This document shows, piece by piece, positions 31,197 to 40,175 of a stretch of DNA of 45,765 nt (positions are counted from its first letter, which is position 1; each line of letters opens with the position of its first letter). The notes beneath the pieces were generated by a model. The model had not been told where the DNA came from. It was given only the letters and a program-made list of their open reading frames with translations, and made no database searches. The position numbers and the translations under genes were made by a program. Origin of the DNA: Burkholderiales bacterium (GTDB taxonomy: Bacteria > Pseudomonadota > Gammaproteobacteria > Burkholderiales > Casimicrobiaceae); the NCBI GenBank assembly GCA_031277215.1, contig JAITMR010000005.1:1-45765 (forward strand). The letters run 5' to 3'.

Positions 31197-31616
31197 GTGG
31201 CGTACTACGCGAGCAAGGAGCAGATGATCAAGGCGTTCGGTGAGGTCGAACTCATCGAACGTACCGACCGCGAACACACCGCAGCGATTATTGACGATGT
31301 GCTCAATCGCGCCCTTGATGATGCCGCGTCGGAAGTCGCCAGCTATATCGGCAAACGTTATGGCAATCTGCTTTTGGTCAACACGCCGCCGCGCCTGATC
31401 GGTATTTGCTGCGATATCGCGCGTTACCGGCTCTACGACGACGGCGTAACGGACACAGTGCGAAACCGCTATCTCGACGCAATTGCTTTTTTGCGCGACG
31501 TGCGCGACGGGAAAAACGCGCTTGGCGATGAAGAGGCGGATGCCGGAGCAATTTCGCGGACGCAGGTCAACACCGCTGTGCGCCGGTTCACTCGCGCGAG
31601 CTTGAGGGATTACTGA
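31197..31616 (+). CDS. DUF1320 head-tail connector (Mu gp36-like)
   Basis: The 139-residue protein starts at GTG 31197, with AAGGAG 5 nt upstream. The pattern Y-A-S-K-E-Q-M-I-K-A-F-G, ALDDAASEVASYIGKRYGNL, L-I-G-I-C-C-D-I-A-R-Y-R-L-Y-D identifies DUF1320. These proteins form the connector ring below the portal. It overlaps its downstream neighbour by TGATG. Confidence 0.88.
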   Translation: MAYYASKEQMIKAFGEVELIERTDREHTAAIIDDVLNRALDDAASEVASYIGKRYGNLLLVNTPPRLIGICCDIARYRLYDDGVTDTVRNRYLDAIAFLRDVRDGKNALGDEEADAGAISRTQVNTAVRRFTRASLRDY

Positions 31617-32044
31617 TGGCTGCTGTGTTGATCCATATCGCCGATGTGATTGATCGCATTGCTGCGACCAAGGCTTTTCGCAAGGTCGGCGGCGCTGCCG
31701 ATCTGGCGGCGGCAAAAAACCTGCGCGACCTCGCACCGGCGGCGTATGTGTTACCGGCCAGCAGCGACGCGGCAGGCGATCTCTACACAAACGAGACGAG
31801 CCAGATAGTCAGCGACACGTTCACCGTTTATATGGTGGTGCGCAACGTGCGCGATGCGCACGGCGCGGCAGCGCTGCAAATGCTGGAGCCGCTGCGGCTT
31901 AAGGTGATGGATGCCTTGATCGGCTGGCTGCCGCCGAACGGCTTTTCAGAGTTTCAGTTTCGGCGCGGACGCATTGATGCGTTCGACGACCAGTGCGTTT
32001 TTTGGCGCGACGAATACTCTGCGTCGCGCCTCATTGAAGCATAG
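31616..32044 (+). CDS. Tail terminator-like protein (gp37-like)
   Basis: The 142-residue alpha/beta protein (AYVLPASSDAAGDLYTNETS, then F-T-V-Y-M-V-V-R-N-V-R-D, LRLKVMDALIGWLP) matches the phage tail terminator/gp37 group that caps the tail tube at the head side. GATTACTGATGG couples it to the connector gene. Confidence 0.8.
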   Translation: MAAVLIHIADVIDRIAATKAFRKVGGAADLAAAKNLRDLAPAAYVLPASSDAAGDLYTNETSQIVSDTFTVYMVVRNVRDAHGAAALQMLEPLRLKVMDALIGWLPPNGFSEFQFRRGRIDAFDDQCVFWRDEYSASRLIEA

Positions 32045-32053
32045 GAAGAAAAT

Positions 32054-32245
32054 ATGAACACAAAACTTTTACCCAGCAGTGGCGGCAGTTATATCAACCG
32101 CGACGGTCGGCTGGAACCCACACAAGCGCCGACCAAGCCGCCATTGGCTCCCTGCACACGCCGGGACAAACGCAAAACGTTTACCGCGACGGCAACGACG
32201 GCAACGAACACGACCAAAGAAAGCAAGGTGAAAACCCATGAGTAA
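32054..32245 (+). CDS. Small basic hypothetical protein (gp38 position)
   Basis: The 63-residue protein has N-terminal TKLLPSSGGSYINRDGRLEP and a Thr/Lys-rich disordered tail. It lies where Mu-like phages have gp38 (DUF2635), but similarity is not evident. It overlaps the tail tube gene by 8 nt. Confidence 0.68.
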   Translation: MNTKLLPSSGGSYINRDGRLEPTQAPTKPPLAPCTRRDKRKTFTATATTATNTTKESKVKTHE

Positions 32246-33173
32246 ATCTGCGCAAATTGAGCTTGTACTCGCCAAAATTGAGGCGGTTTACGGCGAAGAC
32301 CCGATCCCGACCGCAGCGCTTGACGCCATTCGGGCGGCGAACGTTGAGTTAACGCCTTACGAGGCGGAAACGGTGCCGCTTGCATACAAGAAACAAACCT
32401 TCGGCAACAACCCTGCCGTCGTCGTTGCCGAGCAGGTGCGCGTGGCGTTCGATATTTATTTTATCGGCAGCGGCACGCCGGGCGTTGCCCCGGCTTGGGG
32501 AACATTGTTGAGAGGCTGCGGCTGGGCGGAAACCGTCACTCTCGGCACATCGGTGTTGTACAACCCGATCTCTCAAAACATCGAAAGCGTCACGCTGTAT
32601 GTTTTCAAAGACGGGATTTTGCACAAGATCACCGGCGCACGCGGGAACGTCAATTGGAATTTCACCGCCAAGCAAGTGCCGACGCTGCATTTCGAGTTCA
32701 CCGGCACGTTCAGCCCGGTGATTGACAGTACGATGCCGGTTGCGCCCGACTTCACCAAGTGGATCAAGCCGCGTGCGGCGATACCAACCTACACCGGCGA
32801 TATCAGCATCTTCGGACTTGACGCAATGAAAGTGCGCAACTATTCGTGCGACACGCAAACCGAGGTCGCTTCCCCAGAGTGGGTAAATCACAAAGAGATC
32901 GTGATTGCCGACCGCTTGCCAACAACGCAAATGGAGCTTGAAGCTCCAAGCATGGCAACGCTCAATCTCTACGATCTCATCCAGAAGCAGGAGCATGGGA
33001 AGGTGACGTATACCCACGGAAACGAGCCGGGGAACACCATCACGATCACGCACCCGGACGCGATTATGACGGCGGCCAGCTACGGCGACAACAGCAAGAT
33101 TCTGACCAATCAGCTATCTATCGTTCCGTTGATCACCAACGGCAACGACGACATCACCATTGAGGTCGAATAA
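32238..33173 (+). CDS. Tail tube protein
   Basis: The 311-residue beta-rich protein has an N-terminal R-A-A-N-V-E-L-T-P-Y-E-A-E-T-V, a region WGTLLRGCGWAETVTLGTSV (a pattern common in siphophage tube proteins: ...LLRACG...), and K-D-G-I-L-H-K-I-T-G-A-R-G-N-V. No sheath gene accompanies it, so the tail is non-contractile. GCAAGGTGAAAACCC is the weak ribosome-binding site. Confidence 0.82.
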   Translation: MSKSAQIELVLAKIEAVYGEDPIPTAALDAIRAANVELTPYEAETVPLAYKKQTFGNNPAVVVAEQVRVAFDIYFIGSGTPGVAPAWGTLLRGCGWAETVTLGTSVLYNPISQNIESVTLYVFKDGILHKITGARGNVNWNFTAKQVPTLHFEFTGTFSPVIDSTMPVAPDFTKWIKPRAAIPTYTGDISIFGLDAMKVRNYSCDTQTEVASPEWVNHKEIVIADRLPTTQMELEAPSMATLNLYDLIQKQEHGKVTYTHGNEPGNTITITHPDAIMTAASYGDNSKILTNQLSIVPLITNGNDDITIEVE

Positions 33174-33180
33174 TTTTAAA

Positions 33181-33229
33181 CAAACCCACGTCTGCTTCGC
33201 AGACACCCCCTTTGAAAAGGGGGCTTTTT
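33181..33229. repeat. Palindromic repeat, family B, between tube and chaperone genes
   Basis: CAAACCCACG, TCTGC-TTC-GCAGA and CCCCCTTTGAAAAGGGGG followed by CTTTTT. Here the second hairpin with its T-run can act as a terminator for the tube gene. Confidence 0.85.
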
Positions 33230-33247
33230 AACAGAAAGGAAAGCATC

Positions 33248-33613
33248 ATGGCTCTGAATTTATCGAAAATCTCCACCACCTTCAAGCGCAAGGTCACGCT
33301 TTATATCGCCACGGCCAAAGGTACCGACGACATGGTGACGATCAATTGCGATTTTTTGCGGTGGACAAAAAACGAAGTGCAGGCCGTGCAGGACGCGCTC
33401 GACAGCGCCGCTTCCAACGACGAGCGCGAGTTGATCATTATCAACACGCTCGGCGATGTTTGGAAGGGTTGGGACGTGGTGGACGACAACGGGCCGAAAC
33501 CGTTTAACCGTGAATCACAGGAAGAGCTTTTCAATGTGTTGCCCGGCGCAATGATTGAAGTTTTCTTGGCGTGGGTCAAAGGCTGCTCGGGGCGCGACCG
33601 AAAAAACGTCTAA
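33248..33613 (+). CDS. Tail assembly chaperone (lambda gpG-like)
   Basis: The 121-residue protein starts at ATG 33248 with AGAAAGGAAAG upstream. It begins SKISTTFKRKVTLYI and contains C-D-F-L-R-W-T-K-N-E-V-Q-A-V-Q-D-A-L. It ends in a slippery A AAA AAC three codons before the stop. In siphophages the G-like protein and its frameshifted G-T fusion bind the tape measure and recruit tube protein. Confidence 0.82.
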   Translation: MALNLSKISTTFKRKVTLYIATAKGTDDMVTINCDFLRWTKNEVQAVQDALDSAASNDERELIIINTLGDVWKGWDVVDDNGPKPFNRESQEELFNVLPGAMIEVFLAWVKGCSGRDRKNV

Positions 33614-34014
33614 TCGAGGCGGCTGTTTATTGGGCGCGGGAGCACCTCGATGATTTCACGGATTACACCGACGCCATCGAGAAATACCGCGCCCTCAACA
33701 TGCCGCCGGAACTCATTGCCGAATATGAGGCGATGCAGGCCGAAGAAAACGCCGACTTCGATGTTGACCCGGATGAAGTCGAAACCGTCGCGATGTTTCA
33801 GCGTCTCAGCAATCACTGGCGCATCGACATCGGCATGTCCGGCGGGCTTTATCTTGGCTGCGATATTGGGCTGGCAATCAAGCTACTCGAACATCGCAGA
33901 GAAAAAAACATTGACGCAGTTGTCGATGAACTGCTGCTGATGGAGGCGGCAGCCAAAGCAAAATTAAACGAAATTTTACAACGGCGACGCGATGAGCAGC
34001 GACAGAGAGTTTAA
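33571..34014 (+). CDS. Frameshift extension of the tail chaperone (lambda gpT-like part)
   Basis: The frame is open from 33571, but the relevant part starts at the slip site (33607) and adds 135 residues (KKRLIEAAVYWAREHLDDF onward, with SNHWRIDIGMSGGLYLG). The fusion product would be 255 residues. The product resembles T-type extensions of tail chaperones. A separate GTG start at 33571 exists but lacks a good ribosome-binding site. It overlaps the tape-measure start by 23 nt. Confidence 0.82.
   Translation: MGQRLLGARPKKRLIEAAVYWAREHLDDFTDYTDAIEKYRALNMPPELIAEYEAMQAEENADFDVDPDEVETVAMFQRLSNHWRIDIGMSGGLYLGCDIGLAIKLLEHRREKNIDAVVDELLLMEAAAKAKLNEILQRRRDEQRQRV
33601..33607 (+). promoter_or_regulatory. 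-1 ribosomal frameshift site A AAA AAC
   Basis: In the chaperone frame the codons read CGA AAA AAC GTC TAA, so the heptamer A-AAA-AAC is in the canonical phase. A slip by -1 continues as AAA AAA CGT CTA into the overlapping frame, which stays open to 34014. Confidence 0.85.
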
Positions 34015-37000
34015 ATTAAAAATCACTGCCGACGGTCGCGTCCTCATCGAGCAAGTCGGCAAAACACGGACATCGGTAAAAGGGTTTACCGATGCCGTGC
34101 AGCGTGACGGCGCGGCGGCCTCAAAAAGCATCGACAAACTCGGCGGCGCTTTTGTGTCTCTTGCCGCAAAAATAGGCGCTGCCATTGGCACTTTTGCCAC
34201 GCTTAAAAAAGGGATATCGTTTAATTCGCAGATCGAGGATGCGCGGATCGGCATGGCCGCGATGATCTCGGCGCAAAACGAGTTGCGCGACGGCAGCGGG
34301 AAATTGTTGCAAGGACAACAAGCGTTTAACGCGGCGCTGTCCATCTCCAACGATCAATTAAAAAAACTGCAACTCGAAGGCGTTCAGACTACCGCGACCT
34401 TCGGCGAGCTTGTCGGCGTTTTCAAGGGCATCCTAGCGCCCGCGCAAGCGATCGGCCTGTCCATCGACGACGCCAGAAAAGTCACGGTGCAAATGACGCA
34501 AGTCGCCAACGCCTTGGCGATACCAATGGGGATGGTCGAAAACGAAGTTCGCGCCATCCTCACCGGCACGATGCGACAAGAGCATCAGATGCACCGAGCG
34601 CTTGGTATCACCAAAGAAATGGTCGACGAGTGGGCGAAAGCCGGGACGGTGATGGCCGAACTTGAAAAGCGAACAAAAATGTTCGCTATCGCCGGACAAA
34701 TGGCGTCGAAATCGTGGAGCGGCATGGTCGCCGGTTTGCAGGAAACGGTGGCGCAGTTTGCGGGCGAGATTACAAAAACGATGCTCGACAACATCAAGAG
34801 CGCGGGCAATCAAGTTTTTGATACGTTTTTCGATCTTGATACGATGAAGATCAACGAAAAACTGTTGCCATTGATTGCGGCGCTGAATGCAGCGCTCGGC
34901 GGTGTCGGTTCGGTGATCGGCAACGCGATGACCGGGTTGGTTGATGGCGCGATCCGCTTGAGCGAATGGATAGGCAATAATAAAGAGGCTTTGTCCGGCA
35001 TCGCTACGCAAATCGGCAATATCTGGGATACGTTTGTAAAAATCATCGGGGTTATCGCCGACATCATCGGCAAAGTGATGTCGTGGGCAGTTGCAAGCAG
35101 CGCAGTTGAGACGGCGTTAAAAATGATCGCTGGCGTACTCGTTACCGTTGACACGTTGATCGGATTCGCAACGGAAAGTACGGTGAATTTTGGCATTGCT
35201 GTTGCCGCGGCAAGCGCAGCGTGGATTCTGATCCCGAAGGCAATCCTTGCTGTGAATGCCGCGATTGCGGCATGTGCTCTGGCGATACGCGCCTATCTGA
35301 CGGGTGCCATCGTCGGCGTGGCGATGCAGTTTACGCTGCTGTCCGCTGCCGCGCAAACAACGCTTGCAGGCATTGGCAAAGGTTTTGGGTTTCTCGCCGC
35401 AGCGATGATCGGATGGCAGATCGGAAAATACCTTCGCGAAGAATTTTTTGAGGTTCGGGTTCAGGGTATCCGGCTGACGGAAGGGTTGCTTGCGGGTTGG
35501 GAGTGGCTCAAGTTCGGTGTGTTGGCTATCTGGGCATTTTTGAGAAGTGGGTTTGATGCATGGATTAACGACTTCAGAATGAAGTTCTCATCCATGCTGG
35601 AGATAATCGCGTCCGGCATCGCGAAGATTCCTAAAATGGGTGATGTCGCAGCAGGCTTGGAGACGTTTGCCAAAAACCAGATAGACGCCATTAAGGGAAC
35701 GGAAACGTTTGAACAGGCGCTTGCGCGATTGAGAGAGGAACGAGACAGGAACCTGAAAACGAACCGCGAGATTTTCCACCAGATGGAAGTCGACGAAATT
35801 TTAAACAAAAAACAGAAGGAGAGCACGGACAAAACCACTGAATCAGTCAAGGCATTGGATGAGTGGTTTAAAAATTTACAGGCAACCCTTAAAAAAACCG
35901 GACAAACAGCCTCCGAGGAAGCCACCAAAGTCGCCGATGACTGGAAAAAAGCCCTTGAAAACTTGCACAAGCAAATAACGCTGCGCGACGTTGACGATAA
36001 CGGGCTGACTGGCGAGTATCACAAAACAATGGCGCTGGCGGCTGATCTGCTGTCAGGGAAATATAAGGAATTGAAAATCTCGCTAGAGCAATATCTGGCA
36101 GTCGAAGAAGAGGCGTTCGGCAAAACACAGGCGGGTATCAAGCTTTTGGCAGAAAAAAAACGCGCCATTGAGGAAGCCGCCCAGGCCAACAGGGACGCAC
36201 GAAAAGAGCTTCATGAGATGGAAGCCGCCATCTGGAGTGAGCGCGACGCACTCAACGAAAGGCTGAAAACACTACACGAAAATAACAAACTGCTGGGACT
36301 GAGCAAAACAGCGGTTGAAAAACTCAAGCTCTCTGAAATGCAATTGCGCCTCGAAAAGCTGAAACTGACCGCAGCGACGGAAGGATTCAGCGATGCCCTG
36401 AAAGATGAAATCGAGGCATTAAAACAAAGCGTCGACTTGCAGCGACAGGTTATTGATGCAACCTACTACGGCGAGGCGAAGGAGCAACAACTCAAGGACA
36501 TCGAGGAGACGCAGCGCAAGGCAGAGGATGCCGCAAAATCAATTCGTCAATCGCTAACCGACGCCATCATGCGCGGGTTTGAATCCGGCAAATCGTTCGC
36601 GCAGAATTTCAAGGACGCGGTGAGCAACATTTTCAAGACGATGGTGCTTCGCCCCATCGTCGAGTTTACTGTGCAAGGAGGGATGAATCTTCTTGGAATC
36701 GGAGGTGGCGGTGGGGGCGCTGGACTGCTCGGCGGAATCCTGTCGTTGTTCACAGGCGGTGGCGGTGGCGGTGGCACGGGTGGCGGTGGCGGCGGCGCGG
36801 GCATCCTCGGCAATATCTTCTCGTTATTCGGTGGTGGCGGCGGTGGAGGTGCCGGAAATCTTGGTTTGCTGCAACAGGGCAGCGGACTTTTGGGCCTTGC
36901 CGCTAATTGGCTTGGCTTCGGCTCCGGCGCGGGCTTCGGTACGCTGGCCTACGCCAACACGATTGGCGCGTTGGGTGGCGACGCAATGGGCGCATTCATC

Positions 37001-39187
37001 AGCGCGAATGGTGGATGGGGAGGAACGCTTGGGCTTGGTAGCGGCAGCGGTATGGGCGGTATGGGCGCTCTCGGCGCGGGGCTTGGCTACGCGGGCATGG
37101 GCGTCGGCATCGGCGCATTGATCAACCGTTTGGGAATTGGCCACAATCAAACCGGCGCAATGGTCGGCGGCGGGCTAGGCGGTCTGGCCGGTGGTTTTCT
37201 GGCAGGCGGTATGGGAGCAGGCGTGGCAGCCGGAGCGTCAGGCGCGGCAGCCGGTGCAGCAGCAGGCTCGGTTGTGCCCGTTGTGGGCACCATTATTGGC
37301 GCGATCATCGGCGGCATTCTTGGTTCTGTGATCGGGCGAAAAGGTGGCGATAAGTCGGGCGGATTCGCGGCAAGCGATGGATTGGAGGTTGACCGCTATT
37401 TCACACCATCAAATAGAGATGATAAAGCACAAGAGGCGCTCGCCAAGATAGAAAAGGGTTGGAAACAGCTTGGCGCAGGGTTTGGGTTTAACAATGCAAA
37501 TGTAGGATTTGGATTCGGGTTTGATACCGATCCTAAAGGCGATGCGGGCAGTCGCACCGCAGGCGGTGTTTACATTGATGGCGAAGCCATTTATTTCAAC
37601 CGCGAAGATTGGGGCCGAAATGCAGATAAATTCAGCGAGGGCATGGAGCTCGAAATTCAGCGCATGTATCTCGCCGCTGCCAGAGAACTTGCCACCGGCG
37701 ACCTGAAACAGATTTTCGGCGATTTCGACATCGCCGAAGCAGCAAAAGAAGAAATTGAAGCCGCGTTCAACGATGCATCGTTCTGGCAGTTCAGTGTCGC
37801 ACCGTTTAAGGCCGCAATTGCCGCAAAATTTGGAGAAGCATTTTCGGCACAAAATATTATCGACCTAAAGCTCGAAGGGGAAACACTCGAACAAACAATG
37901 GCGCGGCTAATCAGCGTGTTTGGCGCAACCGCGACGGCGGCGCGGCTGGTCGGGCAAAACGTCAACGATATTTTTGGCGCTGGTTTGGCAAGCGCCGACG
38001 ACCGCGAAATTTTCGCGGCACGTTTCGGCGGCGTTGATGTGATGAATGAAATGTTGAGTTACTACGCGCAGCATTTCAGGCCGGACGACATCACCGGCTG
38101 GGCACTGGAAGATTCTGGCGAAGCTATAGGCGCGATCTTCAATGATTTAAACATGGTGATGCCTCGCACCCGCGCTGAGTTTGATCAAATTGTGCGCGGC
38201 CTCGATCTCACCACCGATGCGGGACAGCGTTTGTTTACGCAACTGATGCAGGTTGCGCCTGCGTTTAATTCTTTCGTGGGCGCATTGGAAGATATGTCCA
38301 AGTCAATGGACAGCACCATCAACGGCTTGCGCCGCTCGTTCGAGCTTGATGGGTTATCGAATCCGGAAAAATACAACCGCCTCAAAAAAGAAGCTGACGA
38401 AGCCTACGTCGAATTTCAAAACGCAACCGATCCCAAAGAAATCCAGAGACTGTTTGACCTCATCACCACGAACATGGGGCAGGCGTGGAGCCTGCTCTCC
38501 GACGGCGAGAAAAACGCGCGACGTGCCGAATACCTGAACAGGCTCGATGCGTTGCAGGAAAGCAAAGATGACCGCATTGGCGCGTTAATAGATCAATACA
38601 CCGGCGTCGATGCGGCGCGTGACAACATTGCAGACGCAGGCAATGAGTTGGCGGACGCGATCAGGGATGTTGCAGATCAAATCATCACCGGGCCGCTCAC
38701 GCAGCCGTTGCAGGAAATCATCACAGGCCCGCTCACACAACCGTTGCAGGAAATCATCACAGGCCCGCTCACGCAGCCGTTACAGGAAATCATCACCGGC
38801 CCGCTCACAAAGCCATTACAGGAAATCCTCAACGCCATGTCGGTGCTCAAAGAGACTTATTCAGAGCTTGATGTAAACACCAAGCCGCTGCTGCTTGACG
38901 ACGATCCCGACGCGGCCTTTATTGCGGCGCACCAGTTGATTCAGGAGGCGGCGCAGCAGCAGGCATCGAGCGGGGAGTCGTTCGGAGAATCGGTGAGCAC
39001 GTCGGCGGCTGATTTTGTCCAGGCGGTGCAGTCTGCGTCGACGATGCAACAGCAGGCGGGCAGTCATTCCGCAGCAGCGATGAGCGCGGCGGCGGGATCG
39101 CTGTATGCGCTGGCGGCATCGCTGCAAGAGCAGGCTGCGGCATCGCAGCAGCAAACACAAAAGATTCGTGCTTCGGAGCTTAACTGA
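33992..39187 (+). CDS. Tail tape measure protein
   Basis: The 1731-residue protein sets tail length; at about 1.5 A per residue this implies a tail near 250 nm. Residues 1-130 hold the FKLKITADGRVLIEQVGKT start typical of this family and a region around 55-75 (FVSLAAKIGAAIGTFATL). Several membrane-like helices follow (about 340-480), then long coiled coils (600-880), a Gly-rich hydrophobic stretch (900-1130), and a C-terminal Gln/Ala-rich tail. Near residues 1564-1611 are four copies of a 12-residue repeat (IITGPLTQPLQE). Confidence 0.95.
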   Translation: MSSDREFKLKITADGRVLIEQVGKTRTSVKGFTDAVQRDGAAASKSIDKLGGAFVSLAAKIGAAIGTFATLKKGISFNSQIEDARIGMAAMISAQNELRDGSGKLLQGQQAFNAALSISNDQLKKLQLEGVQTTATFGELVGVFKGILAPAQAIGLSIDDARKVTVQMTQVANALAIPMGMVENEVRAILTGTMRQEHQMHRALGITKEMVDEWAKAGTVMAELEKRTKMFAIAGQMASKSWSGMVAGLQETVAQFAGEITKTMLDNIKSAGNQVFDTFFDLDTMKINEKLLPLIAALNAALGGVGSVIGNAMTGLVDGAIRLSEWIGNNKEALSGIATQIGNIWDTFVKIIGVIADIIGKVMSWAVASSAVETALKMIAGVLVTVDTLIGFATESTVNFGIAVAAASAAWILIPKAILAVNAAIAACALAIRAYLTGAIVGVAMQFTLLSAAAQTTLAGIGKGFGFLAAAMIGWQIGKYLREEFFEVRVQGIRLTEGLLAGWEWLKFGVLAIWAFLRSGFDAWINDFRMKFSSMLEIIASGIAKIPKMGDVAAGLETFAKNQIDAIKGTETFEQALARLREERDRNLKTNREIFHQMEVDEILNKKQKESTDKTTESVKALDEWFKNLQATLKKTGQTASEEATKVADDWKKALENLHKQITLRDVDDNGLTGEYHKTMALAADLLSGKYKELKISLEQYLAVEEEAFGKTQAGIKLLAEKKRAIEEAAQANRDARKELHEMEAAIWSERDALNERLKTLHENNKLLGLSKTAVEKLKLSEMQLRLEKLKLTAATEGFSDALKDEIEALKQSVDLQRQVIDATYYGEAKEQQLKDIEETQRKAEDAAKSIRQSLTDAIMRGFESGKSFAQNFKDAVSNIFKTMVLRPIVEFTVQGGMNLLGIGGGGGGAGLLGGILSLFTGGGGGGGTGGGGGGAGILGNIFSLFGGGGGGGAGNLGLLQQGSGLLGLAANWLGFGSGAGFGTLAYANTIGALGGDAMGAFISANGGWGGTLGLGSGSGMGGMGALGAGLGYAGMGVGIGALINRLGIGHNQTGAMVGGGLGGLAGGFLAGGMGAGVAAGASGAAAGAAAGSVVPVVGTIIGAIIGGILGSVIGRKGGDKSGGFAASDGLEVDRYFTPSNRDDKAQEALAKIEKGWKQLGAGFGFNNANVGFGFGFDTDPKGDAGSRTAGGVYIDGEAIYFNREDWGRNADKFSEGMELEIQRMYLAAARELATGDLKQIFGDFDIAEAAKEEIEAAFNDASFWQFSVAPFKAAIAAKFGEAFSAQNIIDLKLEGETLEQTMARLISVFGATATAARLVGQNVNDIFGAGLASADDREIFAARFGGVDVMNEMLSYYAQHFRPDDITGWALEDSGEAIGAIFNDLNMVMPRTRAEFDQIVRGLDLTTDAGQRLFTQLMQVAPAFNSFVGALEDMSKSMDSTINGLRRSFELDGLSNPEKYNRLKKEADEAYVEFQNATDPKEIQRLFDLITTNMGQAWSLLSDGEKNARRAEYLNRLDALQESKDDRIGALIDQYTGVDAARDNIADAGNELADAIRDVADQIITGPLTQPLQEIITGPLTQPLQEIITGPLTQPLQEIITGPLTKPLQEILNAMSVLKETYSELDVNTKPLLLDDDPDAAFIAAHQLIQEAAQQQASSGESFGESVSTSAADFVQAVQSASTMQQQAGSHSAAAMSAAAGSLYALAASLQEQAAASQQQTQKIRASELN
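38681..38824 (+). repeat. Four tandem 36-bp repeats in the tape measure gene
   Basis: Each unit encodes IITGPLTQPLQE (last: IITGPLTKPLQE). The units differ only at synonymous or near-synonymous sites, so they arose by recent duplication. Change in copy number would alter the tape measure by 12 residues without a frameshift. Confidence 0.9.
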
Positions 39188-39316
39188 TGTTTAAAAAATT
39201 TCTCACGCGAAGGCGCAGAATCCAACCATCTCCCTCCCCTTCAAGGAAAAAAGCTCCCCTCTCCCGCTTGCGGGAGAGGGGGTGGGGGAGAGGGTGGAAG
39301 GGATGGGGTTAAACAC
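39187..39316. repeat. Gap with palindromic repeat, family A, after the tape measure gene
   Basis: The core CCCCTCTCCCGC-TT-GCGGGAGAGGGG lies at 39255-39282 with outer CTCCC..GGGAG sequence. An ATG at 39187 overlaps the tape-measure stop and gives a 41-codon ORF whose last half is only translated repeat (PLSRLRERGWGRG); I do not count it as a gene. Confidence 0.82.
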
Positions 39317-39844
39317 ATGAGGCCATTAAACCATCTTTTCCCGTTGCTCCAAGAACACGTTGACACAACGCGCGCCGGATTTCTGGTGCTGATCGACCTG
39401 CATGTGCCTGTGCGTTTATGCTCATGGAGCGAAGTCGTGTGGCAAGGCGAACTGTGGACACGCGGCGAACTTGTCTCGGCGCAGTTGCAATCTCAAACGC
39501 CCTACGCCAAGACAGGCACGCTGGTAATCTCCGACCCCGATCATGCGCTGATCGCGACGATGCTGGCTTCCGGCATTGTTGGTGCGCCGATCAAAATATG
39601 GTACGCGCCGGTGTTTGATTTTTCAGAAGCGCCGGTGATGATCCTCGACGGATTCGCCGATCTGACGCAGGTAAGCGCAAACGAAGCGCGAACGCTATCG
39701 ATCAACATCGCAGCAGACGATGGTGCACATTTGTTTTCGCCACGCGAGCGTATCACGACTGCCGATTACCCCGATCCTCTTCCCGGCGGTGCGGTAATCA
39801 AATTCGGGCAGGGCAAAATTACTCTGATGGGGATGCGATCATGA
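39317..39844 (+). CDS. Minor tail protein, distal region
   Basis: The 175-residue protein has F-L-V-L-I-D-L-H-V-P-V-R-L-C-S-W-S-E-V, G-T-L-V-I-S-D-P-D-H-A-L and V-M-I-L-D-G-F-A-D-L-T-Q-V patterns. Proteins of this sort lie between tape measure and J-like gene in B3-type phages and likely form the tail tip hub. It overlaps the next gene by ATGA. Exact family not named. Confidence 0.72.
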   Translation: MRPLNHLFPLLQEHVDTTRAGFLVLIDLHVPVRLCSWSEVVWQGELWTRGELVSAQLQSQTPYAKTGTLVISDPDHALIATMLASGIVGAPIKIWYAPVFDFSEAPVMILDGFADLTQVSANEARTLSINIAADDGAHLFSPRERITTADYPDPLPGGAVIKFGQGKITLMGMRS

Positions 39845-40173
39845 GTTATCCGGTTTATCCAGACATCCCCATCGGCAGCGCCAGCGGCATTGTCTCGCAA
39901 CGCGACGGACGCAGCACGGTCACAACAACCGACGGCACGGTGGCGACAACACTCGCCCACGAAAACGAGAAATACAACTACCGGATTATCCACCTGCTGA
40001 TCGAGGAAACGCACTGGCTACAATTGACCGCATTTTACGAAAACAACCGTTATACGCCGTTTGTTTTTGAGATGGACGGCCAGCCGCGTGTGTGGAAATT
40101 TAAACAGCGCCCAATTTACTCCGAGCCAAAACGGTTCAGACGCACCTACACGGTTGATCTGGTGGAGGTGTAA
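39841..40173 (+). CDS. Minor tail protein
   Basis: The 110-residue protein (PVYPDIPIGSASGIVSQRDG, H-W-L-Q-L-T-A-F-Y-E-N-N-R-Y-T-P-F-V-F-E-M-D-G) resembles small tail-tip proteins of siphophages related to lambda M. ATGA overlap with the previous gene supports joint translation. Confidence 0.72.
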   Translation: MSYPVYPDIPIGSASGIVSQRDGRSTVTTTDGTVATTLAHENEKYNYRIIHLLIEETHWLQLTAFYENNRYTPFVFEMDGQPRVWKFKQRPIYSEPKRFRRTYTVDLVEV

Positions 40174-40175
40174 TC

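Noticed and set aside
38681-38824. Regularly spaced repeats considered as a CRISPR array
   Set aside because: The units are directly adjacent, in frame with the tape-measure protein and have no spacers.
39187-39312. 41-codon ORF overlapping the tape-measure stop
   Set aside because: The start overlap is suggestive, but the second half is only translated family A repeat and no partner or family is seen.
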